From positions 8,184,001-8,248,000 of the forward strand of contig NZ_VIWU01000001.1 of the NCBI RefSeq assembly GCF_007994075.1: DNA of 64,000 bases, read 5' to 3'. The notes beneath the pieces are model-generated. The model saw nothing but the letters and a program-made list of their open reading frames with translations. It was not told the DNA's origin and did no database searches. Both the position numbers and the translations under genes were made by a program. Each line of letters starts with the position of its first letter. Position 1 is the first letter of the stretch. Shown here piece by piece: positions 34,362-43,130 of the stretch. The stretch comes from Pseudonocardia hierapolitana (GTDB taxonomy: Bacteria; Actinomycetota; Actinomycetes; Mycobacteriales; Pseudonocardiaceae).

Positions 34362-35354
34362 TCAGCCGGCCGCCGTGCGGCGCGCCAGCATCCGCTGCAG
34401 CACCACGAACACCAGCAGCAGGAGCCCGATCACGATACGCGACCACCACGAGCTGAGGGTGCCCTCGAACGACAGGATCGTCTGGATCGTGCCGAGCACG
34501 AGCACGCCGAGCACGGAGCCGAGCACGAACCCGGAGCCGCCGGCGAGCAGCGTGCCCCCGATGACGACGGCGGCGATCGCGTCGAGCTCCATCCCGACGG
34601 CGTGGAGGCTGTAGCCGGAGAGCATGTAGAAGGTGAAGAGCAGCCCGGCGAGCGCGGAGCAGGCCCCGCTGATCACGTACACGCCCACCCGGGCCTGGGC
34701 CACCCGCAACCCCATGAGCATCGCCGACTGCTGGTTGCCGCCGACGGCGTAGACCGTGCGGCCGAACCGGGTCATGTGCAGGACGTAGGCGGCCACCGCG
34801 ACCACGACGAGCGCCACGAGGGCACTCGGGCTCAGGAACATCTCGTCGCCCAGCGGTATCGCGGTCTGCGCGAACGTGCGGAACAGCGGGTCGGTGATCG
34901 AGATGGACTGCAGGTCGATCACGTAGCACAGGCCCCTGGCGAGGAACATCCCGGCGAGCGTGACGATGAACGGCTGGATCTCCAGGTAGTGGATCACCGC
35001 GCCCATCGCGAGCCCGAACACCGCCCCACCCGCGAGCACCAGGAGCATCACGACCGCCGGCGGCCAGCCGGCCCGCAGCAGGGCCGCCGCCACCATCGTG
35101 GACAGCGCCACGACCGACCCGACCGACAGGTCGATGCCCCCGGTGAGGATCACGAACGTCATCCCGACCGCGAGCACCACGAGGAAGGAGTTGTCGATCA
35201 GCAGGTTGAGCAGCACCTGGCCGGACGCGAACGACTCGTAACGCAGGCTCCCCCCGGCGAACATGAGCACGAAGAGCGCGAAAGTGACCACCACGGGGAG
35301 GAAGCGGGTGGGCAGCTGCCGCGCGACGCGGGCGCGTTCGGCGAGCGCGGTCAC
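34362..35354 (-). CDS. sugar ABC transporter permease, YjfF type
   Basis: A 330-residue permease with about ten helices and the family signature FVILTGGIDLSVGSVVALSTM. It is the second permease of a CUT2 (ribose-type) importer. GTG 35354 overlaps the stop of the preceding permease (GTGA). Gene order binding protein, ATPase, permease, permease matches the ytfQ-ytfR-ytfT-yjfF galactofuranose operon, but sugar specificity is not certain. Confidence 0.87.
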   Translation of the reverse strand: MTALAERARVARQLPTRFLPVVVTFALFVLMFAGGSLRYESFASGQVLLNLLIDNSFLVVLAVGMTFVILTGGIDLSVGSVVALSTMVAAALLRAGWPPAVVMLLVLAGGAVFGLAMGAVIHYLEIQPFIVTLAGMFLARGLCYVIDLQSISITDPLFRTFAQTAIPLGDEMFLSPSALVALVVVAVAAYVLHMTRFGRTVYAVGGNQQSAMLMGLRVAQARVGVYVISGACSALAGLLFTFYMLSGYSLHAVGMELDAIAAVVIGGTLLAGGSGFVLGSVLGVLVLGTIQTILSFEGTLSSWWSRIVIGLLLLVFVVLQRMLARRTAAG

Positions 35355-36427
35355 CGGCTGCTCCCCGTCGGCTCGGTGGCGGCGGGGGCGGGCTCGACCG
35401 CAGCGGCGGGCGGCGCCGCAGGCGGCGGTGCCCCTCGCCGGCCACGGCGCGTGAGCAGCGCCTGCACCCTCGGGGCCTGGGCCAGGAACACCAGGATCAC
35501 GACGACCGCCTTGAACACGAGGGAGACCTCCGGCGGAATCCCGACCGAGTAGATCGTGGTGGTGAGCGTCTGGATGGTGAGCGCGCCGAGCAGGGTGCCC
35601 GCGATCGAGTACCGCCCGCCCGCGAGCGACGTGCCACCGATGACGACGGCGAGGATCGCGTCCAGCTCCAGCCAGAGACCCGCGTTGTTGGCGTCGGCCG
35701 CGTGGACGTTCGAGCTGATCATCAGCCCGGCCACGGCGGCGCAGAGCGCGCAGAACACGTAGACCGTCCACACGATGGTGCGCGAGCGCACCCCGGCGAG
35801 CCTGCTCGCCTCCGGGTTGATGCCGACCGCCTCGACGAGCGTGCCGAGCGCGGTGCGCCGGGTCACGAGCGCGACCAGCGCGTACACCGCGGCGGCCACG
35901 ATCACCGTCACCGGCACGGTGAGCAGGGCGCTCCCGCTGATCCCGGAGAAGGTGTCGTTGTTGACGGTGACGATCTGCCCGTCGGTCACGAGCTGGGCGA
36001 GGCCGCGGCCCGCCGTCATCAGCACCAGCGTCGCGATGATCGGCTGGATCCCGAGCCGGGCGACGAGGAACCCGTTCCAGGCCCCGAGCGCCACCGCCAG
36101 CCCGAGGGCGAGCCCGATGCCCGCGAGCGCGGCGCCGGGGCTCGCCGGGTCGGGGCTGCCGGCGATCCAGGTGCACGTCACCGCTCCGGCGATCGCGACG
36201 ACGGCGCCGACGGACAGGTCGATCCCGCGGGTGGCGATCACCAGCGTCATCCCGAGCGCGGTGAGCGCCAGCGGGGCGCCGTTGTGCAGGATGTCGATCA
36301 GGCTCCCGTAGAGCCTGCCGTCCTGCACGCGCACGGCGAAGAAGCTCGGCGTCACGGCCAGGTTGAGCAGCAGCAGCGCGACGAGCGGCCAGATCGGCTT
36401 GCGCAGGAGCTCACGCACCGGCCTCAC
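35351..36427 (-). CDS. sugar ABC transporter permease, YtfT type
   Basis: A 358-residue permease with the same signature (LVIATRGIDLSVGAVVAIAGAV) and a Pro/Ala-rich C-terminal tail. It starts with GTG 36427 inside the end of the ATPase gene (17 bp overlap); GTG 36418 is an alternative. It forms the membrane channel with the following permease. Confidence 0.87.
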   Translation of the reverse strand: MRPVRELLRKPIWPLVALLLLNLAVTPSFFAVRVQDGRLYGSLIDILHNGAPLALTALGMTLVIATRGIDLSVGAVVAIAGAVTCTWIAGSPDPASPGAALAGIGLALGLAVALGAWNGFLVARLGIQPIIATLVLMTAGRGLAQLVTDGQIVTVNNDTFSGISGSALLTVPVTVIVAAAVYALVALVTRRTALGTLVEAVGINPEASRLAGVRSRTIVWTVYVFCALCAAVAGLMISSNVHAADANNAGLWLELDAILAVVIGGTSLAGGRYSIAGTLLGALTIQTLTTTIYSVGIPPEVSLVFKAVVVILVFLAQAPRVQALLTRRGRRGAPPPAAPPAAAVEPAPAATEPTGSSR

Positions 36428-37949
36428 CCCCGGTCGCGATCAGTTCCATCACCCGGTCCATGTCCACGTCCTCCCCGGCCAGCTCCGCGACCGGCCTGCG
36501 GTCGCGCAGCACCAGGACCCGGTCGGACAGGCGTACCACCTCGTCCAGCTCCGCGGAGATGAACACCACCGCCGTGCCCTTCTGCGACTGCTCGGCGACG
36601 AGCGCCTGGATCTGCGCCTTCGCTCCGACGTCGATGCCCCGCGTGGGTTCGTCGAGGATGAGCAGGCGCGGCTGGGTGATCAGCCACCGGGCCAGCAGCA
36701 CCTTCTGCTGGTTGCCACCGGACAGGTTGTGCAGGAGCGCGTCCGGGTCGGCGGGCCGGATGTCGAGCAGCTCGATCCAGCGCCGGGCCAGCTCGTCCTG
36801 CTTGCGCCCGGGGATGCGCCGCATCCAGCCGCGGGACGCCTGCATGGCGAGGACGATGTTGTCGCGTACCGACAGGTCGCCCACCACACCGGCGGCCTTG
36901 CGGTCCTCGGGGCTGAACGCGATGCCGGCGTCGATCGCCGCGCGCGGGTTGCGGATCCGGACCGCGTGCCCGCCCACCGCGATCTCGCCCTGATCGGCGC
37001 GGTCGGCGCCGAACAGCAGCCGGGCGAGCTCGGTGCGTCCGCTGCCGAGCAGGCCGGCCAGGCCGACGACCTCCCCCGGGCGCACAACGAGGTCGACCGG
37101 CTCGATCGCCCCCCTGCGCCCCAGCCCGACGGCTTCGAGGACCGGGGCCTCCTGCTCGTCGGCGGGTGCGGCCGGCGCGCGGTCGAGGCGTTCCAGGACC
37201 TCCAGCTCGCGCCCGACCATCGCCGACACAAGCTGCCGCCGGGAGATCTCCGCAGTGGGGTACTCGCCGACCCGCCTGCCGTTGCGCAGCACCGTCATCC
37301 GGTCGGAGATCTCGTAGACCTGCTCGAGGAAGTGCGAGACGAACAGGATCGCCACGCCGTCGTCGCGCAGGCGGCGGATCACCCGGAAGAGCTCCTCGAC
37401 CTCGCTCGCGTCCAGGCTGGACGTGGGCTCGTCGAGCACGAGCACCCTGGCGTCCACCTCGACGGCACGCGCGATCGCGACCAGCTGCTGCTGCGCGATC
37501 GGGTGCGCGCCGAGCGGTGATGACGGGTCGAGGTCCAGGTGCAGCCTGCCCAGCACGTCGGTGGCCCGCCGCCGGGCGCCGCGCCAGTCGATGCGACCGG
37601 CGCGGCGTGGCTCCCGGCCCAGGAGGAGGTTCTCCGCCACCGAGAGGTTGGGGCAGAGGTTCACCTCCTGGTAGACCGTGCTGATCCCGGCGGCCTGGGC
37701 CGCGGCGGGCCCGCTGAAGGCCACCGGCTCGCCCTGCACCGTGATCTGCCCCGCGTCCACCGGGTGCACGCCGGTGAGGGCCTTGATCAGCGTCGACTTG
37801 CCGGCGCCGTTCTCGCCCATCAACGCGTGCACCTCGCCCGGGTACAAGCGCAGGTCCACCGAATCGAGGGCCTGCACCGGCCCGAACGCGATGGAGATGC
37901 CGGTCATCTCCACCAGCGGACGCCCCACCACTGGACGCGAGGCCTCCAT
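36411..37949 (-). CDS. sugar ABC transporter ATPase, two nucleotide-binding domains (YtfR type)
   Basis: A 512-residue protein with two fused ABC modules. The first has Walker A GENGAGKSTLIKAL (about 45-58) and Walker B VLVLDEPTSSLD. The second has the usual degenerate Walker A (GLLGSGRTELAR) and a full signature NLSGGNQQKVLLARWL followed by LLILDEPTRGIDVGAK. This asymmetry is normal for CUT2 ATPases. Its ATG overlaps the stop of the binding-protein gene by one base (TGATG). Confidence 0.92.
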   Translation of the reverse strand: MEASRPVVGRPLVEMTGISIAFGPVQALDSVDLRLYPGEVHALMGENGAGKSTLIKALTGVHPVDAGQITVQGEPVAFSGPAAAQAAGISTVYQEVNLCPNLSVAENLLLGREPRRAGRIDWRGARRRATDVLGRLHLDLDPSSPLGAHPIAQQQLVAIARAVEVDARVLVLDEPTSSLDASEVEELFRVIRRLRDDGVAILFVSHFLEQVYEISDRMTVLRNGRRVGEYPTAEISRRQLVSAMVGRELEVLERLDRAPAAPADEQEAPVLEAVGLGRRGAIEPVDLVVRPGEVVGLAGLLGSGRTELARLLFGADRADQGEIAVGGHAVRIRNPRAAIDAGIAFSPEDRKAAGVVGDLSVRDNIVLAMQASRGWMRRIPGRKQDELARRWIELLDIRPADPDALLHNLSGGNQQKVLLARWLITQPRLLILDEPTRGIDVGAKAQIQALVAEQSQKGTAVVFISAELDEVVRLSDRVLVLRDRRPVAELAGEDVDMDRVMELIATGGEAGA

Positions 37950-38965
37950 CAGTACTGGCGGCTGGGCAGTGCGGCCTTGGCGGCGGCGGTGTCGAACGTC
38001 GTCTCCTCGGTGACGACGCGCGCCGGCACCTCCTCACCCGCGGCGACCTTCTTGACCAGGTCCATCAGCTGCGGGCCGAGCAGCGGGTTGCACTCCACGA
38101 TGAAGTTGATCTTGCCATCGGCCAACGCCTGCATGCCGTCCTTGACCGCGTCCACCGTGATGATCTTGATGTCCTGGCCGGGGACCTTGCCGGCGGCCTC
38201 GATCGCCTCGATCGCGCCGAGACCCATGTCGTCGTTGTGCGCGTAGAGGACGTCGATGTCCGGGTGGGCCTTCAGGAACGCCTCCATCACCTGGCGGCCG
38301 CCGGAGCGCGTGAAGTCACCGGTCTGCGAAGCGATGACCTGGTAGTTCGCGTTCTGCTTGATCACCTCGGCGAAGCCCTCCTGGCGGTCGATCGCCGGGG
38401 CCGAGCCCGTGGTGCCCTGCAGCTCCACGATGTTCACCGGCCCGGCGGACGCGTCGACGTTCTCCAGGAGCCACTGCCCGGCCTTCTTGCCCTCCTCGAT
38501 GAAGTCGGAACCGAGGAAGGTCTTGTAGAGCGTGGTGTCTGCGGAGTCGACGGCGCGGTCGGTGAGGATCACCGGGATGTTGGCGCGCTTGGCCTCCATC
38601 AGCACGGTGTCCCACCCGGACTCCACGACCGGGCTGAACGCGATCACGTCGACCCGCTGCTGGATGAACGAGCGGATCGCCTTGATCTGGTTCTCCTGCT
38701 TCTGCTGTGCGTCGGAGAACTGCAGGTCGATGCCGGCGGCCACCGCCGAGTCCTGCACCGACTTCGTGTTCGCGGTGCGCCACCCGCTCTCGGCGCCCAC
38801 CTGCGAGAAGCCCAGCGTGATCGTGTCGCCGCCGGCCGCGGGCGCGGACCCACCTCCACCGTCGCCACCGCCACCACAAGCGGCGAGCACCAGCGCGGCC
38901 GCCGCCGTGATCGCGAGGGCAGCGGCCCGCTTCCGGAGCGCGGGCAACCTCGTCGTTGTGCGCAC
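37949..38965 (-). CDS. sugar-binding lipoprotein, YtfQ type
   Basis: A 338-residue periplasmic-binding-protein-like receptor. From GTG 38965 it has a lipoprotein signal (basic start, hydrophobic run, lipobox VLAACGG), then the sugar-binding fold with ITLGFSQVGAESGWRTANTKS, which is close to galactofuranose receptor YtfQ. GGGGAGG precedes the start. A longer ATG frame (39067) would put about 34 residues before the signal and is unlikely. First gene of the ABC operon. Confidence 0.9.
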   Translation of the reverse strand: MRTTTRLPALRKRAAALAITAAAALVLAACGGGGDGGGGSAPAAGGDTITLGFSQVGAESGWRTANTKSVQDSAVAAGIDLQFSDAQQKQENQIKAIRSFIQQRVDVIAFSPVVESGWDTVLMEAKRANIPVILTDRAVDSADTTLYKTFLGSDFIEEGKKAGQWLLENVDASAGPVNIVELQGTTGSAPAIDRQEGFAEVIKQNANYQVIASQTGDFTRSGGRQVMEAFLKAHPDIDVLYAHNDDMGLGAIEAIEAAGKVPGQDIKIITVDAVKDGMQALADGKINFIVECNPLLGPQLMDLVKKVAAGEEVPARVVTEETTFDTAAAKAALPSRQY

Positions 38966-39039
38966 AGCGCCTCCCCAGGCGTCGTTTCGAGTGGCGGGAC
39001 CGTCGATTCGCTGTGATGCGTGTCCCACCCGGCGGAAAC

Positions 39040-39053
39040 TGTGAGCGCTAACA
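39040..39053. promoter_or_regulatory. LacI/GalR-type operator
   Basis: TGTGAGCGCTAACA, 75 bp upstream of the sugar-binding protein start, is a near-perfect palindrome with the central AGCGCT of LacI-family operators. No regulator gene is adjacent, so a distant LacI protein probably controls the operon. Confidence 0.7.
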
Positions 39054-39169
39054 TGCCCCGCCGTCAAGAGAAGCTCGCGTCAAGAGCCGATAACGTTCCG
39101 CCCTCCCGAGCGGCCTCCGTCACGGACCGTCACGGGCGGCCGCCCCGAGTGATCCGGTTGAATGAACGC

Positions 39170-39427
39170 GTGCGTCACAACGGCACTGGTGACGATGAGC
39201 CAACCGGACCGCTCCCCGGGAGCGGCGGCGAGTGGCCGCTGCCCCCGGACGGCAGCGCGCTCACCGACGATCTGGAACCGGGGGACGTCTGGGAGTCCGA
39301 AGGCCCGGGCAGCGCCGCGGCCGCCGCCCGCGGCTGCCTGTGCCCGATGCTGCCGAACGACCCGCGCGCCGGTCTGGGTGTGCTCATCGCACCCGACTGC
39401 CCCGTTCACCGATCGCGGCTGGAGTGA
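39170..39427 (+). CDS. small protein with CxCP...CPVH motif
   Basis: About 85 residues; the C-terminus GCLCPMLPNDPRAGLG...DCPVH matches a kind of small actinobacterial protein with CxCP and CPVH ends that could bind a metal. Function unknown. The start is uncertain: GTG 39170 is used, GTG 39149 is possible, and neither has a good ribosome-binding site. Confidence 0.5.
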   Translation: MRHNGTGDDEPTGPLPGSGGEWPLPPDGSALTDDLEPGDVWESEGPGSAAAAARGCLCPMLPNDPRAGLGVLIAPDCPVHRSRLE

Positions 39428-39451
39428 TCCCGACTCCCGGCCGGGCACGGC

Positions 39452-39500
39452 CTTCCGGTAGGGCCTTCGGTGGCGGCTTCCGGTAGGGCCTTCGGTGGCG
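39452..39500 (+). repeat. 25-bp tandem repeat, two units
   Basis: The unit CTTCCGGTAGGGCCTTCGG with five further bases occurs at 39452 and 39477, identical over 24 bp. It begins the repeat-rich non-coding region before the IS110 element. Confidence 0.8.
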
Positions 39501-39541
39501 ACGCGCATCGTGCGGGGCCGCCCCTCGCAGGTCAAGGGCGC

Positions 39542-39654
39542 CTGCGGCGTCGCTCGGCGATCGCTGCGCGACCCTTGACCTCTGAGCCTCTGCGACCCCT
39601 CCGGGCAAGCGACGCGGGCAGGCCAAGGGCCTGCCCGGGTGGGCGCGCGGCGCC
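39542..39654 (+). repeat. long inverted repeat, left arm
   Basis: About 110 bp (start CTGCGGCGTCGCT, end GGGCGCGCGGCGCC) that matches the complement of 40001-40109 with few mismatches and small gaps. The 346 bp between the arms has no gene. It could be an old insertion or a large cruciform-forming palindrome. Confidence 0.75.
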
Positions 39655-40000
39655 ACCGAAGGCGGGCCCACGGGCATGATCACGGCGTTGGTGCCTCTAC
39701 GGCGGAATCCGGCCGTGAACGCGCCGAAACACCGATCATGAGGCCCCCGCGCCCCGATGATCGGCGATCTGGCGCACCCACGGCTGTCCGGCCCGCCGTG
39801 AGCGCACCGAATCAGCGACCTTCCCCCGGTGAGGGACCAACCACTGCCGCGCACCGGGGCCTGATCGGCGGTCAAGGCGAAATGGTGGCTAGTTGATCTT
39901 CAACAGCGACCATCTGCCCTTGATCGCGGCCATCAGCCCTTGATCACTGCTGCAGACCACAGATCCGAGCCCTTGATCACGCCCGGGACCGCCTCCTGGC
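39655..40000. other. non-coding spacer with GCCCTTGATC repeats
   Basis: No gene. Three direct copies of GCCCTTGATC lie at 39916, 39936 and 39969. Long minus-strand frames here run on from the transposase region and have no features. Confidence 0.5.
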
Positions 40001-40109
40001 GGCGCCGCGCGCCCACCGGGCAGGCCCGGCCTGCCCGCACCGCATGCCCGAGGGGCCGCAGAGGCTCGCAGGTCAAGGGTCGCGCAGCGATCGCGCAGCG
40101 ACGCCGCAG
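40001..40109 (+). repeat. long inverted repeat, right arm
   Basis: Complement of the left arm at 39542-39654. It ends 11 bp before the stop codon of the IS110 transposase, so the insertion lies at its edge. Confidence 0.75.
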
Positions 40110-40120
40110 AAGCTTCTATG

Positions 40121-41164
40121 TCAAGCGGTCGCTGGGAGTTGGCGGCGGTGGTCGGTGAGCAGGGCGTGGTAGACGACGTCGGCGAGGTGGCGTTTGAGGG
40201 CGCGCAGCGCCGCCTTGCCGGTGGCGTTGGGTCGGCGCTGGGTCCAGCGTTCGCGCCAGGCCCGCGCCTCGGGTTTGTGGCTGAGCTGGGCGATGACGAT
40301 GCGATGCAGGCAGGCGTTGAGTTGCCGGTTGCCGCCGCGGTTGAGCCGCACCTGGGGCCGGTTACTACTCCAGACCGGGATCGGGGCGGCACCGGCGTGC
40401 ATGGCAAACGCCGCCGCGGACCGGAACCGGGAGATCCCAGCAACCTCACCGATGATCTTCGCGGCGGTGACCACGTTGACCCCGACGATGGCCAGCAGGG
40501 TCGGGGCCAGCGGGACGACCAGCTCGCCCAGCTGCTTGTCCAACCGGCGGATCTGTTCGCGCAGCCGACGGATCTCGCCGACCAGCTCCAGCGCCAGGTC
40601 GCGGCGCACGCTCGCCGGCAGCGCCTCCAGCCCGGCGGTCAGCCGGTCCAGCTGACGGGCACTGTTCAACCGCCCGGCGCCGGGGTCCAGGCCGGGGTCC
40701 AGGTCGTGCAGGTGCCAGCGCAGCTGGTTGATCGTCTGGGTGCGCCACTTGACCAGCTGCTCGCGCCGGTCGGTCAGCAGCCGCAGATCAGCGGCCACCT
40801 CATCCAGGTGCGCGGCCGGCAAGTCCGGCTCGCGCAGCGCGGCGCGGGCGATGGCCAGCGCGTCGATCGGGTCGGACTTGCCGCGCGTGCGCGCGCTGGC
40901 CCGGCTCTGGGCCATCAGCTTGGGCGGCACCCACACCACCGCCGCGCCGTGCCCGATCAGGGTGCGCACCAGCCGCCCGGCCACCCCGCGGCCGTCCTCG
41001 ACCGCCCACCGCCGGTCCGGCCCAAACCCGCCCGCCCACGCCCACAACCGCAACCACCCCTCCGGGGTGGAGGCGACCGTCACCTGGCCCAGCTTGCGCC
41101 CCACCTCGTCGACGGCGACCGCGGTGTGGGTCCGCTTGTGCGGATCGATCCCAATGACCACCAT
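40121..41164 (-). CDS. IS110-family transposase (DEDD recombinase)
   Basis: A 347-residue IS110-type recombinase. The RuvC-like site has Asp7 (GIDPHK), Glu56 (AVEDGRG), Asp98 and Asp101 (KSDPIDALAIA). The C-terminal domain has the serine segment GAAPIPVWSSN (258-268), followed by GNRQLNACLH. The gene looks intact. IS110 elements work with a structured bridge RNA made from their own non-coding end, usually upstream of the gene in the IS110 group. GCTTCTAT(G)TCAAG occurs at both sides (40112 and 41264) and may mark the ends. Confidence 0.88.
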   Translation of the reverse strand: MVVIGIDPHKRTHTAVAVDEVGRKLGQVTVASTPEGWLRLWAWAGGFGPDRRWAVEDGRGVAGRLVRTLIGHGAAVVWVPPKLMAQSRASARTRGKSDPIDALAIARAALREPDLPAAHLDEVAADLRLLTDRREQLVKWRTQTINQLRWHLHDLDPGLDPGAGRLNSARQLDRLTAGLEALPASVRRDLALELVGEIRRLREQIRRLDKQLGELVVPLAPTLLAIVGVNVVTAAKIIGEVAGISRFRSAAAFAMHAGAAPIPVWSSNRPQVRLNRGGNRQLNACLHRIVIAQLSHKPEARAWRERWTQRRPNATGKAALRALKRHLADVVYHALLTDHRRQLPATA

Positions 41165-41774
41165 GAACGTCCGGGTGTCCTTCCTTCCAGATCAGGAGAC
41201 AGGCATCCGGATCGGGTCGGCTGGTCGGACACACCTCAGTCGAGGGGATGGCGTCTAGCCCACGCTTCTATCAAGTCAGGCCAGCCGGCCCGAACCCTGA
41301 CCACGCTCGACAGTTCTGCGGCAAGCCAACCAACGGTGGCAGCGCCCTTGAGAGTCACCACGTGATCAGGGCCGGACCCTAACCGCTGCCGATCAACAGC
41401 AGCAGCCCTCAGCCTGACACTGAGGCGCCCTTGAGCTGGGAGGGGCGGCCCGCACAATGCGCGGCGCCGCCAGGAGGCCCTGAGAGGGCTCACCCGCCCA
41501 TCGCCGCAGGCATCCCTCGATGGTTCGGGCGTGCCATGAGGCTGCCCCGGGCACATCCGTCGCCACGGGCATCGCCTCGGCGGTGCGGGCGAGGCGCGGT
41601 ACCCGCAGAGCCAGGAGACCGAGCAGGGAGATCGCCCTGCCGCCACAGCCGTGGACGAGCCATACGAGGCGAACAGCGCCGTGGCCGCGATCGGGTGACC
41701 GCACCGCCGATCATCCCGCCGATCTGGTGGGTGATCGAGCCGCCAGTGTTGCCCAGGGGTTGTAGCGTGCGCCC
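41165..41774. other. non-coding region upstream of the transposase
   Basis: 610 bp between the divergent transposase and glutamine synthetase genes. The first part probably holds the transposase promoter and any bridge RNA. GCGCCCTTGAG occurs twice (41342, 41425). A minus-strand frame ending at 41236 (GWPDLIEAWARRHPLD at its end) may be a gene remnant. TAGCGT seven bases before 41775 suggests a leaderless start for the next gene. Confidence 0.4.
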
Positions 41775-43130
41775 GTGACGACGTATCCGATGCCGGTCCT
41801 CGGCGCCGAGGAGCTGGCCGCAGCGCGGGCCCGCCTCGAGGACGCCGACGTCCGGCTGCTCTCCGGCTCGGTGGTGGATCCGGCGGGAGTGATCCGGGCG
41901 AAGCACGTCCCGGCGCACCGGGCGGACGCGTTCCACTCGGCCGGCATGGGCGCGTCACCCAGCTGGAACGTGTTCTGCGTCGACAACGCCATCGCGTTCA
42001 CCCCGCGGTTCGGGGTGGTCGGCGATCTGCGGCTGCGCGCCGACCTCGTCGGCCTCCGGGTGCTCGGTGCCGGGCTGGCCTGGGCGCCGGCGGAGATGTT
42101 CGACCAGGACGGGGCACCCGCGCCGGTCTGCACCCGCGGCCTGCTGCGCCGGACCGTCGCGGGCCTCGCCGAGCGCGGGCTCGACGCGCGCCTCGGCTGC
42201 GAGCTCGAGATGGTGCTCACGCCCCGTAACGGCGCGGGCTGGAACGCCTATGGGCTGGGCGCCCTGCTGGACGTCGAACCGTTCGTTCTCGACCTGCTCG
42301 CCGCCGCCGACCGGGCCGGTCTCCCGGTCGAGCAGATCCACGCCGAGTACGGCGACAGCCAGCTCGAGCTCTCGATCAGCCCGACCGACCCGCTCACGGC
42401 CGCCGATCACGCCGTGCTGGCCCGCCTGCTCGCCTGCCGGGTGGCGCGCCGGCACGAGCTCTCGGTGTCGTTCTCGCCGCTGCCGTTCGCGGGCGGCAGC
42501 GGGAACGGGGCGCACCAGCACCTCTCGCTGACCTTGAACGGGCAGCCGCTCCTGTCCGGCGGCGTTGGACCGCACGGGCTGACCGACGACGGTGGCGCCG
42601 CGATCGGCGGGATCGTGGCCGGGCTGCCGGAGCTCACCGCGGTGTTCGCCGGGTCCGTGCTGTCGCCGCACCGGCTCCAGCCCGGGCACTGGTCGGGCGC
42701 GTTCGCCTGCTGGGGCCTGGAGAACCGGGAGGCCGCGGTGCGCCTGTGCGCGGCGACATCCGGCAACCCGCACGGCGCGAGCGTGGAGCTCAAGTGCATC
42801 GACCCCTCGGCCAACCCCTACCTCGCCGCCGCGACGTTCCTCGGGCTCGCGCTCGAGGGCCTCGCCGGCGACGCGCCGCTGCCGCCGGAGGTCACGGTCG
42901 CCCCGGCCGAGCTCACGGCCGAGGAGGCGGCGCGCACGAACACGGTGCGCCTCCCGGCCGACCAGGCCTCGGCGCTGGAGGCGTTGGACGCCTCGGACCT
43001 CGCCAGGCGCCTGCTCGGGGAGGAGATCCTCGAGGCGCTCACGGCCGTGCGCCGCCACGAGCTCGCCACCTACGGCGAGCAGGACCTCGATGCGGTGGCC
43101 GAGAAGCTGCGGTACGCCTGGTCCGCCTGA
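41775..43130 (+). CDS. glutamine synthetase-like gamma-glutamyl ligase
   Basis: A 451-residue member of the glutamine synthetase fold. Key segments are GCELEMVL (ATP/metal Glu pair), HAEYGDSQLELSISP, the signature NGAHQHLSLTLNG and the C-terminal CWGLENREAAVRLC and VELKCIDPSANPYLA. Proteins of this type join glutamate to amines (as in polyamine or isopropylamine breakdown) rather than make glutamine. Its stop overlaps the start of the amidohydrolase (TGATG), so the two work together. Start is GTG. Confidence 0.85.
   Translation: MTTYPMPVLGAEELAAARARLEDADVRLLSGSVVDPAGVIRAKHVPAHRADAFHSAGMGASPSWNVFCVDNAIAFTPRFGVVGDLRLRADLVGLRVLGAGLAWAPAEMFDQDGAPAPVCTRGLLRRTVAGLAERGLDARLGCELEMVLTPRNGAGWNAYGLGALLDVEPFVLDLLAAADRAGLPVEQIHAEYGDSQLELSISPTDPLTAADHAVLARLLACRVARRHELSVSFSPLPFAGGSGNGAHQHLSLTLNGQPLLSGGVGPHGLTDDGGAAIGGIVAGLPELTAVFAGSVLSPHRLQPGHWSGAFACWGLENREAAVRLCAATSGNPHGASVELKCIDPSANPYLAAATFLGLALEGLAGDAPLPPEVTVAPAELTAEEAARTNTVRLPADQASALEALDASDLARRLLGEEILEALTAVRRHELATYGEQDLDAVAEKLRYAWSA

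Noticed and set aside
39428..40120. genes in the repeat region before the IS110
   Set aside because: Frames here are low-complexity Arg/Pro/Ala products of GC-rich repeats and have no start signals.
41236..41400. minus-strand frame ending GWPDLIEAWARRHPLD
   Set aside because: It looks somewhat protein-like but has no start, no full domain and crosses a possible IS end; at most a gene remnant.
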